From: Cryptomeria japonica
Lineage: Eukaryota; Streptophyta; Pinopsida; Cupressales; Cupressaceae
DNA: 64,000 bases
Assembly (NCBI RefSeq): GCF_030272615.1
Contig: NC_081413.1
Span: 604,500,709-604,564,708, forward strand
Direction of reading: 5' to 3'
The position numbers were made by a program, and so were the translations under genes. Position 1 is the first letter of the stretch. Each line of letters opens with the position of its first letter. The notes under the pieces are model-generated. The model saw only the letters and a program-made list of their open reading frames with translations, did no database searches and was not told the DNA's origin. Shown piece after piece: positions 43,485 through 57,067 of this stretch.

Positions 43485-45957
43485 TTTTGGCACGCTTGGT
43501 GGGACTCTTGTCCCTTTTTGCATTTAACATCTCTTGTTGCAGATTTTGTGTTTTTGAGATTGCAGATCTGACATTTTCGACAAACTTCCGGCATTTTCAT
43601 GTTTGCACATTCTGGAACTGCATTTTTGTTTTTCTACCACATCTATGACCTCTGAAATTATTTTTGTGTTTGGCATTATTTTATCCTACTTTGCAGATTG
43701 TAGGGTTGCATCTCTATTTTCAAACCGTGTCTGTGCACCTTTCAGACGCATCTATGTTTGGGAGTCGCATCTGTGTTCAGGAGTCACGTCTATGATGAAT
43801 TTAAACATGTTTATGATTTTCTACCACATCTATGTTAAGTTCAACCGTATCTGTGTTTCAGATCTGGCATTTTTTTAGTTTTTGATCTAGTTTTGAGGCT
43901 TTATTTCATCATTTGGATTTCAGATCTGGTTTATTTCGGGCTAACATCTTGTGATTTAACTAACAAAATTGGTGATGCTTGTCTTGAAAGAAAATCATCT
44001 TGTTGAAGGCCCCTATTTCACAAAGTCTTTTGGATCTAAAATTTACCTAACTTGTGTGCTTGCAGGAGGGGTACTATTGCATATCTACTAACAAATCTTT
44101 GTTGCAAAATCTTGGCATGGGTTTTTGATCTTTATTTGTGTGCCTTGTTTTCATAGATTACCAAACACTTCAATTGGTGCACTAAAATTGAACCAGTGTC
44201 TTTTGTGTCTTGAGCAATAGGCTCTTTTTGTTTAATCTCTAGAGGGCATGTCTCCCCATGTGGTCATTAGGACTACTAGTGAGGAAAGAAACCCGCCTCT
44301 TTCAAACCACTATAAATAACTATATCCATTGTGAAATTCATGGGTAACATGTGCTGATAAGTTCATACCGACACTATGTCTCCCCATAAACCTGTTTGAT
44401 CAAATTTATTTGATCATTTGTAGGGCGTAACCCCTACCAGTTGGGAGCCTTCTATATTTATAGAGCTAAAAGTGTCACATGTATGGCCGCATGAGCAGAT
44501 GCCCTTACTAGCACCTCTTTGTTTTAGAAAGCCAAAATCCTTTTAGTTGTTGGGGCAGGAGGTTGGACCTCTGGAGTAGCCCACACACATACAGTTCTTA
44601 GTAGAGATACAAAGTTCGCCAGAGGGAGTTTTCATGGGGACTGATGCTTGGCTGCCCTGGAGAAGTGAGTGTCGAGGGTGGACCCAATGTTGTCAAGAAT
44701 CTAAGTATCCTCTCTGAATAGCGTAGCCTCAGGGGAAACCCCATGTGGGATCAACAACTATTGTCCTAGCCAACCATAAGAATTGTGCTTGTCTTCTTTT
44801 GAACAATCAAACATCAAAACATTGTGTCTTTTGTGTCTTCAAGTGTATGCAAAACATTTTTACATCAAACAACACACTTTTCTTTGAGTCAGTTTGAGTA
44901 CAAACACTCAAAAACATTGAGTCTTCATCAACATTGTGTCCTCTTTTCATGAAAAACAGTCAAACAAATTTAGATTTGGTCACAACAACAACTTCACAAA
45001 TTGGACAAATTGCACTTAGTTTCTGGAAATGTGTCAATGTCTAATAGAACCATGTCTGTGTCATTTAGTCACGTCTATGAAGGGAAAAGCCACGTCTGTG
45101 TTCTTTTAAGCAACATTACATTCACAAAATCTCATAAACATGTTTGTGTAGTGTTAAACAATGTTTGTGTCATTTAACCACATATGTGAAGTATACAGGT
45201 ATGTTTGTGTTCAAAATTGAGAAAATTTACAATCCAGCAAAAAATAACAATCACTTTCAGACTTATTGAGCTTGCTAGGTTATCTCTTTGGGTTTTCATC
45301 TAGAATTCAGCCTATTTCTAGGTCTCGCAAAGTCCATCATTGCTTTACACCTTGCATTACATTCACATTTGTCTAAATTTGAGTCAAAAGGTCACTTGCT
45401 TGTCCTCATCTTACTTTGTCAACACAGTACATACAACAACATTTTTCTAAGTGGTCGCTCATCAAGGTCTATCACCTTTGGGTCTCATTTGGTCTTACTT
45501 AGATTCAATGTCAACTTACCTCATCAAGAGAAACTATCATCTCTTTGGAAGCTACACCTAATCTACTACATTCATACTTGGTCTTACACTTTGGACATTG
45601 CAAGTACACTTCAGATTCATTTACATTCCATCCAACTCTTAGTCTTCCATATTCTTTCCATTTTCATCTAGTCTCAAACATCTTGGTCAAGACCTAGTTC
45701 ATGGTTGAAACTCATTCCCAAAAATCTAGGAGAGAAGCTAACGAGGCTCAAGAGTCTGCAAACATGAGTATGACAATGATATCTTCTTCAATTCTGATCA
45801 TACCACATTACCTGACATGGACATCTATAGAAACATTCAAAATGTTGAGAACATGCATAACACAAACAACAATGAAACACACAATGACAATATGGACAAC
45901 TTTTCCATACATTCAGTAGAAGTGGAAGACTCCATTATGGATCCCCATTTCAAGTGA
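43485..45957 (+). other. Gyp2 leader with probable primer site and motif arrays
   Basis: Directly after the LTR the sequence TTTTGGCACGCTTGGTGGGAC (43485-43505) resembles leaders of other plant gypsy elements and may hold the primer site; I cannot assign the tRNA. No long ORF follows for 2.4 kb. Two clusters of a degenerate CRTCTGTGTT/CATCTATGTT motif are present (about 43621-43866 and 45045-45212). Confidence 0.6.
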
Positions 45958-47405
45958 TTGGTTGAGGAAATAATGAGGGGAGATAGACAATATTTCTTAC
46001 AAGTGATGGCACAAAGTGGAGCCAAGATCCCTCATGATTTTGACATGTCTCAAATAATGGAAAATCAACCTTTGCAACAACCTCACCTCAACATAGATCA
46101 AAGGAGGCCTAATAGTGGAGGAAATAGAGGACCACATATGGTGCCCGAATCACCATCATCTTTGCTTCAAAAACCTGCGGTCCCCCATACACAGGTCAAG
46201 CATATGATACTCACCTTCACAGACCATTATGGAAGTCTTATATAGAAAAATATACTCAATAACATGCCAATGTTAAGGACCAACCACCAAAGCAATTGGA
46301 TATCCAAAGGCATATTCAAAATTTGGACACAAGGAAACCCTGGGTCAAATTTGGGGGCAACACACTAGAACAAACTCATGACATGCCTGTTGAGTATGGT
46401 GTACACAGACAAAATAGATATTCCATTCCTCATCATGACTATATACCAAGTGGTCCATATATGCAGCATCACTATAGACCTCCTCCATATGAACATGTAT
46501 ATGATCAATACCATCCATATATGCAACATGTTCCTCCTCCACCTGGTGGTTCAAGCATGGGGTATGGTCCAAGAAGTCGGTCTCCACCTAAGAACAATTT
46601 GGAACAACAAATCGAGGACTTACAAAAGAAAATGGAGGACATAAATACACCAAAGCCAACTTACACAATGAGAGACATATGTCCCTATCCATTTGACAAA
46701 AGCATTCTAATGCCTCCTTTTCCTACACATTTCGTGACACCAGAGTTTAATAAGTACAGAGGCAAAGGAGATCCTAAGGAACATATAAGACACTTTTTCA
46801 CGGCTTGCATTGAGGTAGAAATAGAAGAGACATATTTGATGAGATTATTCCCATAGAGCTTAGGTGATCAAGCTATGGAATGGTTCTCCCAACTCCCACC
46901 TATAATTAAGTCTTGGGGTGATCTAGCAGAGGCTTTTATCCAACATTTCTCATACCACATAGAGATAGACAAATCAGTCACTACTCTGTGCAACACCAAA
47001 CAAAAGGATGGAGAATCTTTTTCATCATTTTTACAAAGATGGGGGAATCTAGTCAGCAGATGCTCTTGTGAAATTCCACAAAAATAAATGGTAGAGATGT
47101 TCACCCAAAATGTCAACAAAGACACTGGTTATGATCTAAGGAAAGCTTGTTTATCTACCTTCAACGACGTCATTGAAAAAGGCTTAGCAACAACGAAGGT
47201 CCTAATTGAGCAAGGCATTGTCAAAATATTCAAAGAAAACAAAGAGGACTTTAAAGGAAAAGACAAGCCAAGATTTTGGAATAAAAACAAGAACACAGTC
47301 AATGATGGCATTGTTGATGCCAATACAGTACGGCCCAAAATCATTTTTTCTGGATCAAGCTCTACAAACAATCAAGTGAATACTCAATCAACTTCAAAAC
47401 CATGA
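45958..47405 (+). pseudogene. Gyp2 gag (broken)
   Basis: N-terminal part VEEIMRGDRQYFLQVMAQSG (45958), a frameshift between 46245 and 46296, a Tyr/Pro/His-rich segment (46380-46560), then the retrotransposon gag domain: FPTHFVTPEFNKYRGKGDPK, HIRHFFTACIEVEIEETY, GDQAMEWFSQLPPIIKSWGD, LAEAFIQHFSYHIEIDKS, QKDGESFSSFLQRWGNL. Stops at 46854 (TAG, after RLFP), 47085 and 47403. A CHxC-like knuckle follows just downstream (CEYHKSKGHKIGNCH*LKN, about 47551), the usual form in Tat elements. Gag would form the particle. Confidence 0.87.
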
Positions 47406-48620
47406 AGGAAATACACCCCATTGGGAGAACCACTTGAGTCAGCTTTCAAGAAGCTGGTTCCAAACAAAATAATAAAAATTCTAGATATGCCTCTGTATGA
47501 GCCAAAGGTCAAACAAAATTGGTGGAATGATGATGAATATTGTGAATATCACAAGAGCAAGGGACATAAAATAGGAAATTGTCATTGACTGAAGAACATC
47601 ATACAAGATCTTATTGATAGAGGTGACATTGAGATCGAGGGACACTCATCTAACAATAACATGAAATGTTTGAAGAACCATTCCAAAAACATGACAAGGG
47701 AAAAGCTCAAGCCACAGATGAGAAAACCAACTATACTAGAGAATCCTATAACTATGATTCAATTGTCAATCACATTTCAATGGATAATTATGTCTCTACC
47801 ATTATTATAAAGGACAAAACACCTGAAAATTCTACCCAAAGACCTAAAGTTTTCCTAAAAGGCATTAGATATTCTTCTGAACCTACCTTTGAATGTAATG
47901 TTACAACTTGTCGAGGTAAATTCACTTTGCAAGGTACTCCAATTAAAAATGTAGCTTCCTCATCAACCAAACTTGAGTATGACCTTGTAGAATAGTTAGG
48001 GAAGACACCCGCGCTTATCTCCATCCTTGAGTTCTTATGCATATCCCCTACACATAAGGCCATTCTTGACAAAACTTTAAGAGACACTTCTATCCCCACT
48101 GATCTGAATGTGGACCAGTTTCAAGCCATGGCGGGATACCTTTTCATTCCACACTCCCTTACATTCACAGAAGTTGATGATACCTCCGTGAGCCAACCCC
48201 ATAATGAACCTTTACACATTGAATCCTTCCTACACAAAAATCAAATAAAATGAGTCCTAATAGATGGAGGAGCTGGTCTTAATATATGTACTTTGAACAC
48301 AATAATACAATTGAGATATTCAGAAAAAAGTTGTGAATGCTAAAAACAAAATTACCATCAAGGCATATGATGATGAAGAACGTTCATCCAAGGGCACAAT
48401 CACCTTACCTCTCAGCTTTGGGCCAATTACTAAGGATGTGGTTTGTCAAGTCCTTGATCTCGATCTCACATACAACATATTGCTAGGATGTCCATGGATT
48501 CATGAGATGAGAACAGTCTCATCTACATATCATCAATGTATCAAGTTTCCACACAAGGAAGTTGAAGTGACCATCAAAGCTGACCCAAATCCATTCATAT
48601 ATTGCAACAATCTATGACCT
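47406..48620 (+). pseudogene. Gyp2 gag end and aspartic protease (broken)
   Basis: After the knuckle (NIIQDLIDRGDIEIEG) the frame changes repeatedly. The protease active site VLIDGGAGLNICT is at 48254-48292, followed by a strand-rich segment (GTITLPLSFGPITKDVVCQV, YNILLGCPWIHEM) that fits the protease flap and C-terminal part. The motif has GGA where DSG/DNG is commoner. Several stops are present. Confidence 0.78.
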
Positions 48621-49580
48621 AGATTAGAAATAACAATCCTAGTCAATCCAGAAGCTATTCCTTCATCAGCGTATGTGGATCCAGAATCATTGAAAGCTTC
48701 TACATCAAAACAAGAAGAGATCAAAAAAATGTTCAAGATTAAAGACATGGGATGTGGTGAGTATATCTTTCATGTTGATCAACTCCCACTATCTCCTAAG
48801 GTATACAGTCAACAAGAACAATCTTTAAACAATTTTCAATGCCAAGGAATTGAGTACAAAGAACCTAGTGTTGTGGCTACTAAGTCTGAATGCAAATCTC
48901 CTCTGGTGCTGCAAGCAGCTCTTGATATCAATAGTCCTAAGAGTGGTTCTAGCAAAGAATCTATTGAGCATATCACCAAACCTCTCGATAACTCACATAG
49001 CTTTACCATATCATCCACTCATTCCATTTCTACTCCTCTCCTAGACTTGGATCAACAAAAATCATAAAATCCCTTAATCATTGGAGATCACAAATCAAGA
49101 TTTGAAAATAAATATCTAAAAGTCAAAAATAGAGAGAAGTCCTTCACTCCAAATTAAAATCAAAAGCTATTGGACTATGAAAAAATCAAAGTCAAGGATA
49201 AAAATCCCATGAAGAAAAAAGAACAAGACGTGATCTCCCCTAATATCAAAATAACTGGGGGCAAAAGTTCTAAAATTTCAAGTCAAAAAGCATACTTGTT
49301 GATCCTAAGTCTCCATCATGTCAAAATACTTTCACTAATTTTTGCAATCATAAGCCTTCATCACCCATCCACTTATTCCGCACATCCTTTCCCTTCTAAT
49401 GATACATCATGGACCTTTAATGGAACTTCTTTGAAGGACTTTGTTATCAGGGATGCCCAAACTTCTTTAGGTGACACGCATATGGGCCTATGTAGTCCAC
49501 ACACTAGTAATTCTATCTCAATTCCTTTATCAAGGAAGATAGTCACTCGAGCTACACATCATTCAGTCAAGGAAAAATGT
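48621..49580 (+). other. Gyp2 collapsed pol region
   Basis: Only about 960 bp separate the protease from the integrase tail, against about 3 kb in Gyp1. No RT, RNase H or integrase-core motif is visible. Two short frames (48675-49067, MDPESLKASTSKQEEIKK; 49170-49480) have no recognisable domain and may be linker remains. Confidence 0.6.
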
Positions 49581-49800
49581 AGCTACAATCACAAGGTGAA
49601 GCCTCGCACATTTGAGGTAGGTGACTTAGTTCTCAGAGAAAATCCTAAGAATTAGCAAGATAGAGAGAAGGAAAATTTTGAACCAAATTGGCTTGGTCCT
49701 TACATCATTACAATAGCCTATGGATCTGGTGCATATTAGCTCTCAACCACATAGGGCGAACCTTTGGAGGATCCTATCAACAAAATGTACCTTCCCAAGT
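49581..49800 (+). pseudogene. Gyp2 integrase C-terminal tail
   Basis: YNHKVKPRTFEVGDLVLREN, then PNWLGPYIIT, GSGAY, EPLEDPIN and LPKFYT. It corresponds to the Gyp1 integrase end and, inverted, to 58800-58975 of Gyp3. TAGs interrupt it. Confidence 0.8.
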
Positions 49801-51428
<1,628 letters not shown>

Positions 51429-51537
51429 AAATCATAAGTGTCATGATACAATGATGTTAAAATCCTATGGCTACAGTCACTTGAAGGTGTCATCATAGAA
51501 AATGGTACAAAACTGATACATAGGGAGCCCTCTAAGG

Positions 51538-53440
51538 CTATGATGAACTCCCTCCCTCAAAGCCAATTGGTCTCAATGGAGTCTGAGCCCTGGAAAGACC
51601 CACCCCAAGATCATCTCTCCTGCCCCCTCTATCTGGTGGTGGTGGAGGACCCATGACCGCACCGCTAGACACTTGTCTCCTGTCTCTCCCTCTAGTGGTC
51701 ATTGTAGTTTGCGATGGTCTCTAGAAGCTCATAGCCTGTTGATCTGGTTGTACCACTCCATAGTATAGGTCTCACCACTAGGCTATCTCCTCCCCTGCTC
51801 ATAGAACATAGGCGTATCTAGCCCCTATGTCCTTTGTTTCCTGCCTCCCTTCCCTCGCTGTTGTCTCACCCTCTATATAGCACTCAATAGCCTGATCCCT
51901 CTCCTGCTCAGTATCCCTTAGCTATCTCCTGAGCCTAGATGTCTACCTCTCTAGATCTTGGATCTCATCTACCTATCCCTGGCAGATCTCCCTCAAGGAT
52001 AGTAACTCATCCTCCTCCTCTCCCCCCTCACCCTATCCCTATAGCTGCTCCTATGGCTTCTCATTTCCATGTCTTAGTCTCTGTACCTGTCTAGAAACTT
52101 GTATTGCTAGCACCTGTAAAGGCAATCCACCTCTGCCCCTCACTATGTGAGCCTATTGAGCCTGTCTCTCCTCTCCACCCTCTCTCCTCGTAGACAATCT
52201 TCTCTCTACCACTGCACCCCATCTCCACCATCAACCTCTACCTCCACCATCCCCACTATCATCTCTATCTCCCCCACCATCTCCATCTATCGGCTCCCCT
52301 GGATTTGTCAGCCATGGAAATAGATTCTCTACCCAATATGCAATGTACTCTACATCCATCCCTGCATCCTCTACATCTGGCCATATATCCCAAGGCATGG
52401 GAACCATCTCTTGTAACTGTGTCATTTCCTAATCATACGAAAGCAATGGCCCCAAATGCACCTGATCCCTCATTGTCCGGGCATATATCCTTGAACCCTG
52501 TGGTATCCACTATATTCTGTCGAACTTCCTGCATACCCTATCTATCAATTGCTACTCAGTAACATATGGAGTCCATCTGATCAGATACCTACTCTGGAAT
52601 ACATATGGCAGCTCCACTACATCATCCTCCCACTCCTCATAGTCTCTGTAAGGCCTCCATACCACACTGTCTATCTCATCCATAACCTGACACCAATACT
52701 CCAGTCTCCCAATATGTGGCTATGACATAATCATATCATACAAATGAACATAGCTATGCCCATGTCCTCTACCTCTAAAATGAATCGATCGTGTAATTGG
52801 TAGATGCTCATATGCCCATACCTGCAACAGTGTCACTCTGCATCCCAATCCTACGGACCTGTGATACACAAATTGATGCATCTCATAGTACAAGTGTGCC
52901 AACAAACATGGCCCCCATGCAAACCTGGTGTGCTCTATCACCAACATCTCTAGTGTCCTCCCCCATCCCACTGCCAACCCTCATGTCACTCTATCCAGAC
53001 AAAGGAACCCGCTGATCACTCTTGCCAATATAGTCGATAGTGTTAATCTTGTATGTGTCATGGTATCCCAAGCCACATGTCCTGCCCTCATCTCTAGTCC
53101 TGGATCCTAAAACACTCATCTCAATGCATCCCTATCTCCCTCTCGATTGTAAGGAACTAACTCCTCATCGATTGATATCCTCAGTATCCTATACACATCC
53201 TCTAAGGTGACTATCATCTCACCCATCAACAAATGAAAAGTGCAAGTCTCTGAGTGCCATCTCTCAACTAATGCAGTCAGCAATCCCATGTTCACCCGAA
53301 ACTCAGACACATACAAAATATGTCATAGTCCCATGACCTCAACTGCTACTCTATCCTTGATTGTCAGCTCTACTCATGAACTCTGATTCGACGAGAATCT
53401 CTCTTGTGACTCCAGCCTAGGTAGGTCCCCCTGTAGTCAA
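51538..53440 (-). pseudogene. Gyp2 antisense ORF with plant mobile domain (PMD)
   Basis: Antisense to gag-pol. One frame of about 630 codons without frameshift but with several stops. PMD hallmarks: NMGLLTALVERWHSETCTFH, MGEMIVTLEDVYRILRI (about 53290-53175), GFLCLDRVT, LAVGWGRTLEMLVI, CLLAHLYYEMHQFVYHRSVG, LLQVWAYEHLPI (about 52830-52795). A Gly/Asp-rich region (52230-52300) and an Arg/Glu-rich helical tail end at TAG 51538. PMDs occur in cellular proteins such as Arabidopsis MAIN and MAIL1, and in plant transposons. Here it sits between pol and the 3' LTR. An extra ORF in this place, sometimes antisense, is known for Tat elements. Function in the element is unknown. Confidence 0.82.
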
Positions 53441-53449
53441 GCAAAGCAA

Positions 53450-53850
53450 CTGTGTCAATCCTAGTGGTACTCCCTACTCATAACAAAGTACTTCTTTCTA
53501 TCCTAGTAGCATTCCCTATTCATCACAAAGTGTTGCTCTTTTTAGTACTCCCTATTCATCACAAAGTACTATTTCCTATCCTAGTGGCACTCCTTGTTCA
53601 TCATAAAGTGTTTCTTTTTATCCTAGTGGCACTCCCTATTCACCACAAAGTGGTGCTTTGATCCTATCTTTTAGGGCACCTACTTGAGAATATCCTCTTG
53701 AGTAGCTTATCCAATTCACAACATATGTTCTAGCACAGAATTGTCAATTTCAGCCTAATCTAATTGACAATGTATGTTCTATCATAGAATTATCAATTTC
53801 TATGGTACTCCCTATTCATCACAAAGTGCCTTGATCTATCCTATCCTAGG
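53450..53850 (-). repeat. Minisatellite: AGTACTTTGTGATGAATAGGGAGT-type units (Gyp2 copy)
   Basis: Six or more degenerate units of about 34-48 bp lie just upstream of the PMD ORF in its own direction, each containing CTTTGTGATGAA(T/C)AGGGAGT. The same array is in Gyp3 (56036-56350). Confidence 0.85.
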
Positions 53851-54049
53851 GCCTCTGCTTGATTGAATCCTCTTGAGTAGTTTCTTGATTGGCAATGCAT
53901 GTTCTATCATAGAATTGTCAATCTTGGCCCTATCTATTATCTTAGTCTTCCCTAGAGGACCTGCTTGAGTGTATCCTCTTAGAAGCTTATCCAATCGATA
54001 GTGTATGTTTATCACAGAACTGTCGATTTGGCCTTGAAGATGCAAGCGC

Positions 54050-54230
54050 GCTTACATAATTCAAAAATGCACCTGACACACACAGACGCACCTATCCTAC
54101 ACATACGCGCTCGCATTGCACATAGACACTATTGCAAACATAGACACATCTGGCACCAACACAGACACACCTAGCCTACCCAGACATGCCTAGAACCAAC
54201 ACAGATGCGCCTTAACGCTTTTCCCCCTGC
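54050..54230 (-). repeat. Array of GCGCRTCTGTGTTGG-type motifs (Gyp2 3' side)
   Basis: On the minus strand about eight degenerate copies of CRYRTCTGTGTTnG spaced 18-25 bp apart. They lie upstream of the antisense PMD ORF, between it and the element end. Related motifs occur in sense in the Gyp2 leader. Confidence 0.75.
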
Positions 54231-54279
54231 TTGACATTTTTTTGCAACCTACCTAATACACATTTATTTCTCTACCTAG

Positions 54280-55062
54280 TGTATATGGTGAAAATGGATA
54301 AAACAATATTGAAAGACTAAATGAATTCAACCACAAAACCCTAGCCTAACAACAGCAAAGATCCATCATAACATATGAAGATTACCTAATACAATGCAAA
54401 TAAAATGAAATCACAAAGATTATACCATCACATATCCAATAGGGTTTGGATCTCCATTTTTCCTATCTCCATTTATCTTGCTTGATATATTTGTTCTCAG
54501 ATTTTATGTGTGCACAAGAGCTCAACAAAGAACGGAAATGTGGTTGCAAGTAGGCTTGATCGCATATGAAAGTTTGAAAGCATAGAGTAGTTGGGTAGTA
54601 ATCGGAGGTTGATAATGAAGGAAGCATCTCCTTATATAGAAGACACTATAAGAAATGAAGGGATAAGATTGAGAGGTGTAAAAGATAAATGGTCGGCTAT
54701 GATTAGAGGGTAGGTAGAGGAAATAAGAAAATAATGAGAGGGTAGGTAGTGTAGGAATTAAGAGATGAATGACATGTGTCATGGGTAGAAAAGGATAATG
54801 AATTAATTAAATAAATAAAGATTTATTTAATTAATGGAAGAAGTGGGATCAATTAAATAAATAAAAGCATTTATTTAATTTAGGAAAAGGATAATTTAAA
54901 TAAATAAATGTATTTATTTAAATGAGAAATAAGGCTAGAAGAGGATAAATGAATTAATTAAATAAATAAAGATTTATTTAACTAATAGAAGAATTAGGCT
55001 AAAAATAATTAAATAAATAAAAATATTTATTTAATTAGACACGACAATTTTAGGTGTCGACA
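54280..55062 (-). repeat. Gyp3 3' LTR (783 bp)
   Basis: Sense start TGTCGACACCTAAAATTG at 55062; sense end ...CACCATATACA at 54280. Inverted relative to the Gyp2 LTR and clearly homologous. Sense TCTATATAAG at 54631-54640 is a good TATA box. Confidence 0.88.
54631..54640 (-). promoter_or_regulatory. Probable TATA box in the Gyp3 LTR
   Basis: Sense TCTATATAAG, at the same place as CTACATAAGG in the Gyp2 LTR, where it is mutated. Assigned from motif and position. Confidence 0.6.
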
Positions 55063-55081
55063 TTTTGTCCCTCTTTGAGAT
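55063..55081 (-). other. Gyp3 polypurine tract
   Basis: Sense ATCTCAAAGAGGGACAAAA immediately before the LTR start TGTCGACACC. Confidence 0.8.
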
Positions 55082-55559
55082 AATGCAGCTTGTCACGTTG
55101 TTTCAAAGAATATAATATGAACTGATACAAAGTTTCCCCAAGATGGGAATGATATGCCCCTCAAGAGATTGGATGAAAATGTCTGAAAAGATCACATACA
55201 ATCTCTCGATAAGAAAGAAAGACTAGAAGGGACTGACAAAATAGGATAAAGTGACAGAGTCACGGGATAAAAAAGACTGACATGGGAGACGAGGGCTAGG
55301 GTAGTCTATAAGATAGACTACAAGGGAAAGCATCCTCATTGTAATCCACACATCCAAGAGATTAGAGTGCAGAGAGAGCAGAGAGAAGTCAGCAACAATG
55401 GCATTGGTGCATAGATTTGATCATGTTTGCCAATTTTAGAGGCTAGCAGATGCAAGAGAGTTGGTAAGTACCAAAAAATCTCCTTGTACTTTATCACACT
55501 AATTTTTGTCATAAATGCATGCTAGGTAGGGTAATAAATGCACTCTAGAAAATGTCAAG

Positions 55560-55840
55560 CAGGGGGGGGGGAATGCTAAGGCGCATCTGTGTTGGTGCTA
55601 GGCATGTCTGGGTTGGCTAGGCACATCTATGTTTGTGCTAGGCATGTCTATGAATGGAATAGCGTTTATGTCAGATATAAGCGCGTCTGTGTTGTGCAGG
55701 TGTGTTTATGCTATATGGGTGCATCTGCGCAAAGCAAAGGCAAGTCTATGTATGTCAGGCACGTTTGTGTAGAGTAGGCGCGTATGTGCAATATGTAAGC
55801 ACGTGTATGTCTTAAATGTGCGTTTTTGTCTTCTAGGTCA
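55560..55840 (+). repeat. Array of GCGCRTCTGTGTTGG-type motifs (Gyp3 copy)
   Basis: At least ten degenerate units (GCGCATCTGTGTTGG, GGCATGTCTGGGTTGG, GCACATCTATGTTTG, GCGCGTCTGTGTTG...) about 18-24 bp apart. A run of G (55561-55570) precedes it, as in the inverted Gyp2 array. Confidence 0.8.
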
Positions 55841-56035
55841 AATCGGCAGTTCTGTGATGAATATACACTATTGATTGGATAAGCTACTAAGAGGATGCAC
55901 TCAAGTAGGTCCTCTAGGGAAGACTAGAATAGCAAATAGGGCTAGGATTGACAATTATGTGATAGAACATACATTGGCATTCAGAAAACTACTCAAGAGG
56001 ATACACTCAAGCAGAGCCCTAGGATAGGATAGATC

Positions 56036-56350
56036 GAGGTACTTTGTGATGAACAGGGAGTACCAAGACATAGTACTTTGTGATGAACAGGGAGTACTAA
56101 AAGAGAAGCACTTTGTGATGAACAGGGAGTACTAAAAGAGCAGCACTTTGTGATGAACAGGGAGTACTAAAAGAGCAGCACTTTGTGATGAACAAGGAGT
56201 GCAAAAACATGTAGTACTTTGTGATGAAAAGGGAGTACCACTAGGATAAACAACAATACTTTGTGATGAACAGTGAGTGGCACTAGGATAGAGTTCCATA
56301 AGCACTAGGATAAAAAGCAGCATTTTGTGATGAATGGGGAATGCCACTAT
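56036..56350 (+). repeat. Minisatellite, 34-bp units (Gyp3 copy)
   Basis: About eight units with the core CTTTGTGATGAACAGGGAGT. The middle units (about 56070-56200) are almost identical at 34-bp spacing, so some amplification is recent. Confidence 0.92.
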
Positions 56351-56369
56351 GATTGTCACCATTGATTTG

Positions 56370-57067
56370 CTTGACTACAGGAGTATCTACCTATTCTAGA
56401 GTCACAGGAGAGATTCCCATTGACGCAGAGCTTGCAAGCAGAGCTGCCAGTTGAGGAGCAAGCAATGGTTCAAGCTATGGGCCTATGACATATCCTATAT
56501 GTGCCTAAGTTTCGAGCAAACATGGGACTACTAACTACGTTGGCCGAGAGATGGCACTCAGAGACTTGCAGTTTTCATTTGCCAATGGGTGAGATGATAG
56601 TCACCTTAGAGGATGCTTATAGGATTCTGAGGATACCGATCAATGGGGAGTTAGTACCCTACGATTGAGATACAGATAGGGATGCACTGAGATGAGTGTT
56701 TCAGGATTCGGGACTAGAGATGAGGGTTGGACATGTGGCTTGGGATACCATGACACAGATAGGATTAGCACTACCAGCTGTACTGGTAGGAGTGATCAGT
56801 GGGTTCCTTTGTCTAGATAGGGTGACACAAGGATTGGCTGTGGGATGGGGGAGGACTTTGAAGAGGGATACAACTAGGCTCAAGAGAAAACTGAGGGATA
56901 CTGAGTAGGATAGGGATCAAACTATTCAGCGGTATATAGAGGCTGAGATAGCACTGAGGATAGGGAGGCAGGAAGCAGAGGACATAGGAGAGATGATCCT
57001 GGTGGGTCCTTCCAAGGCTCAGACTCCATTGAGGCCAGGTGGCTCTGAGGGAGGGAGTTCATCATAG
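56370..57067 (+). pseudogene. Gyp3 PMD ORF (internally deleted)
   Basis: Plus strand, antisense to Gyp3. NMGLLTTLAERWHSETCSFH, MGEMIVTLEDAYRILRIPIN, MRVGHVAWDTMTQIGLALPA, GFLCLDRVTQGLAVGWGRTL are followed at once by RLKRKLRDTE and the tail ending GGSEGGSSS*. Relative to the Gyp2 copy about 1 kb is missing after GWGRTL, which removes the C-terminal half of the PMD. It shares with Gyp2 the premature stop in GL*HILYV (TGA at about 56487). Confidence 0.8.

Noticed and set aside
52231-52425. Gly/Asp-rich short frame as a separate small gene
   Set aside because: It lies in the same frame as the PMD ORF and is its internal low-complexity segment.
54280-55062. Reading the Gyp2 LTR and Gyp3 LTR as the two LTRs of one element (42671-55062)
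   Set aside because: They are in opposite orientation, and a polypurine tract lies outside the second one, so it belongs to Gyp3.
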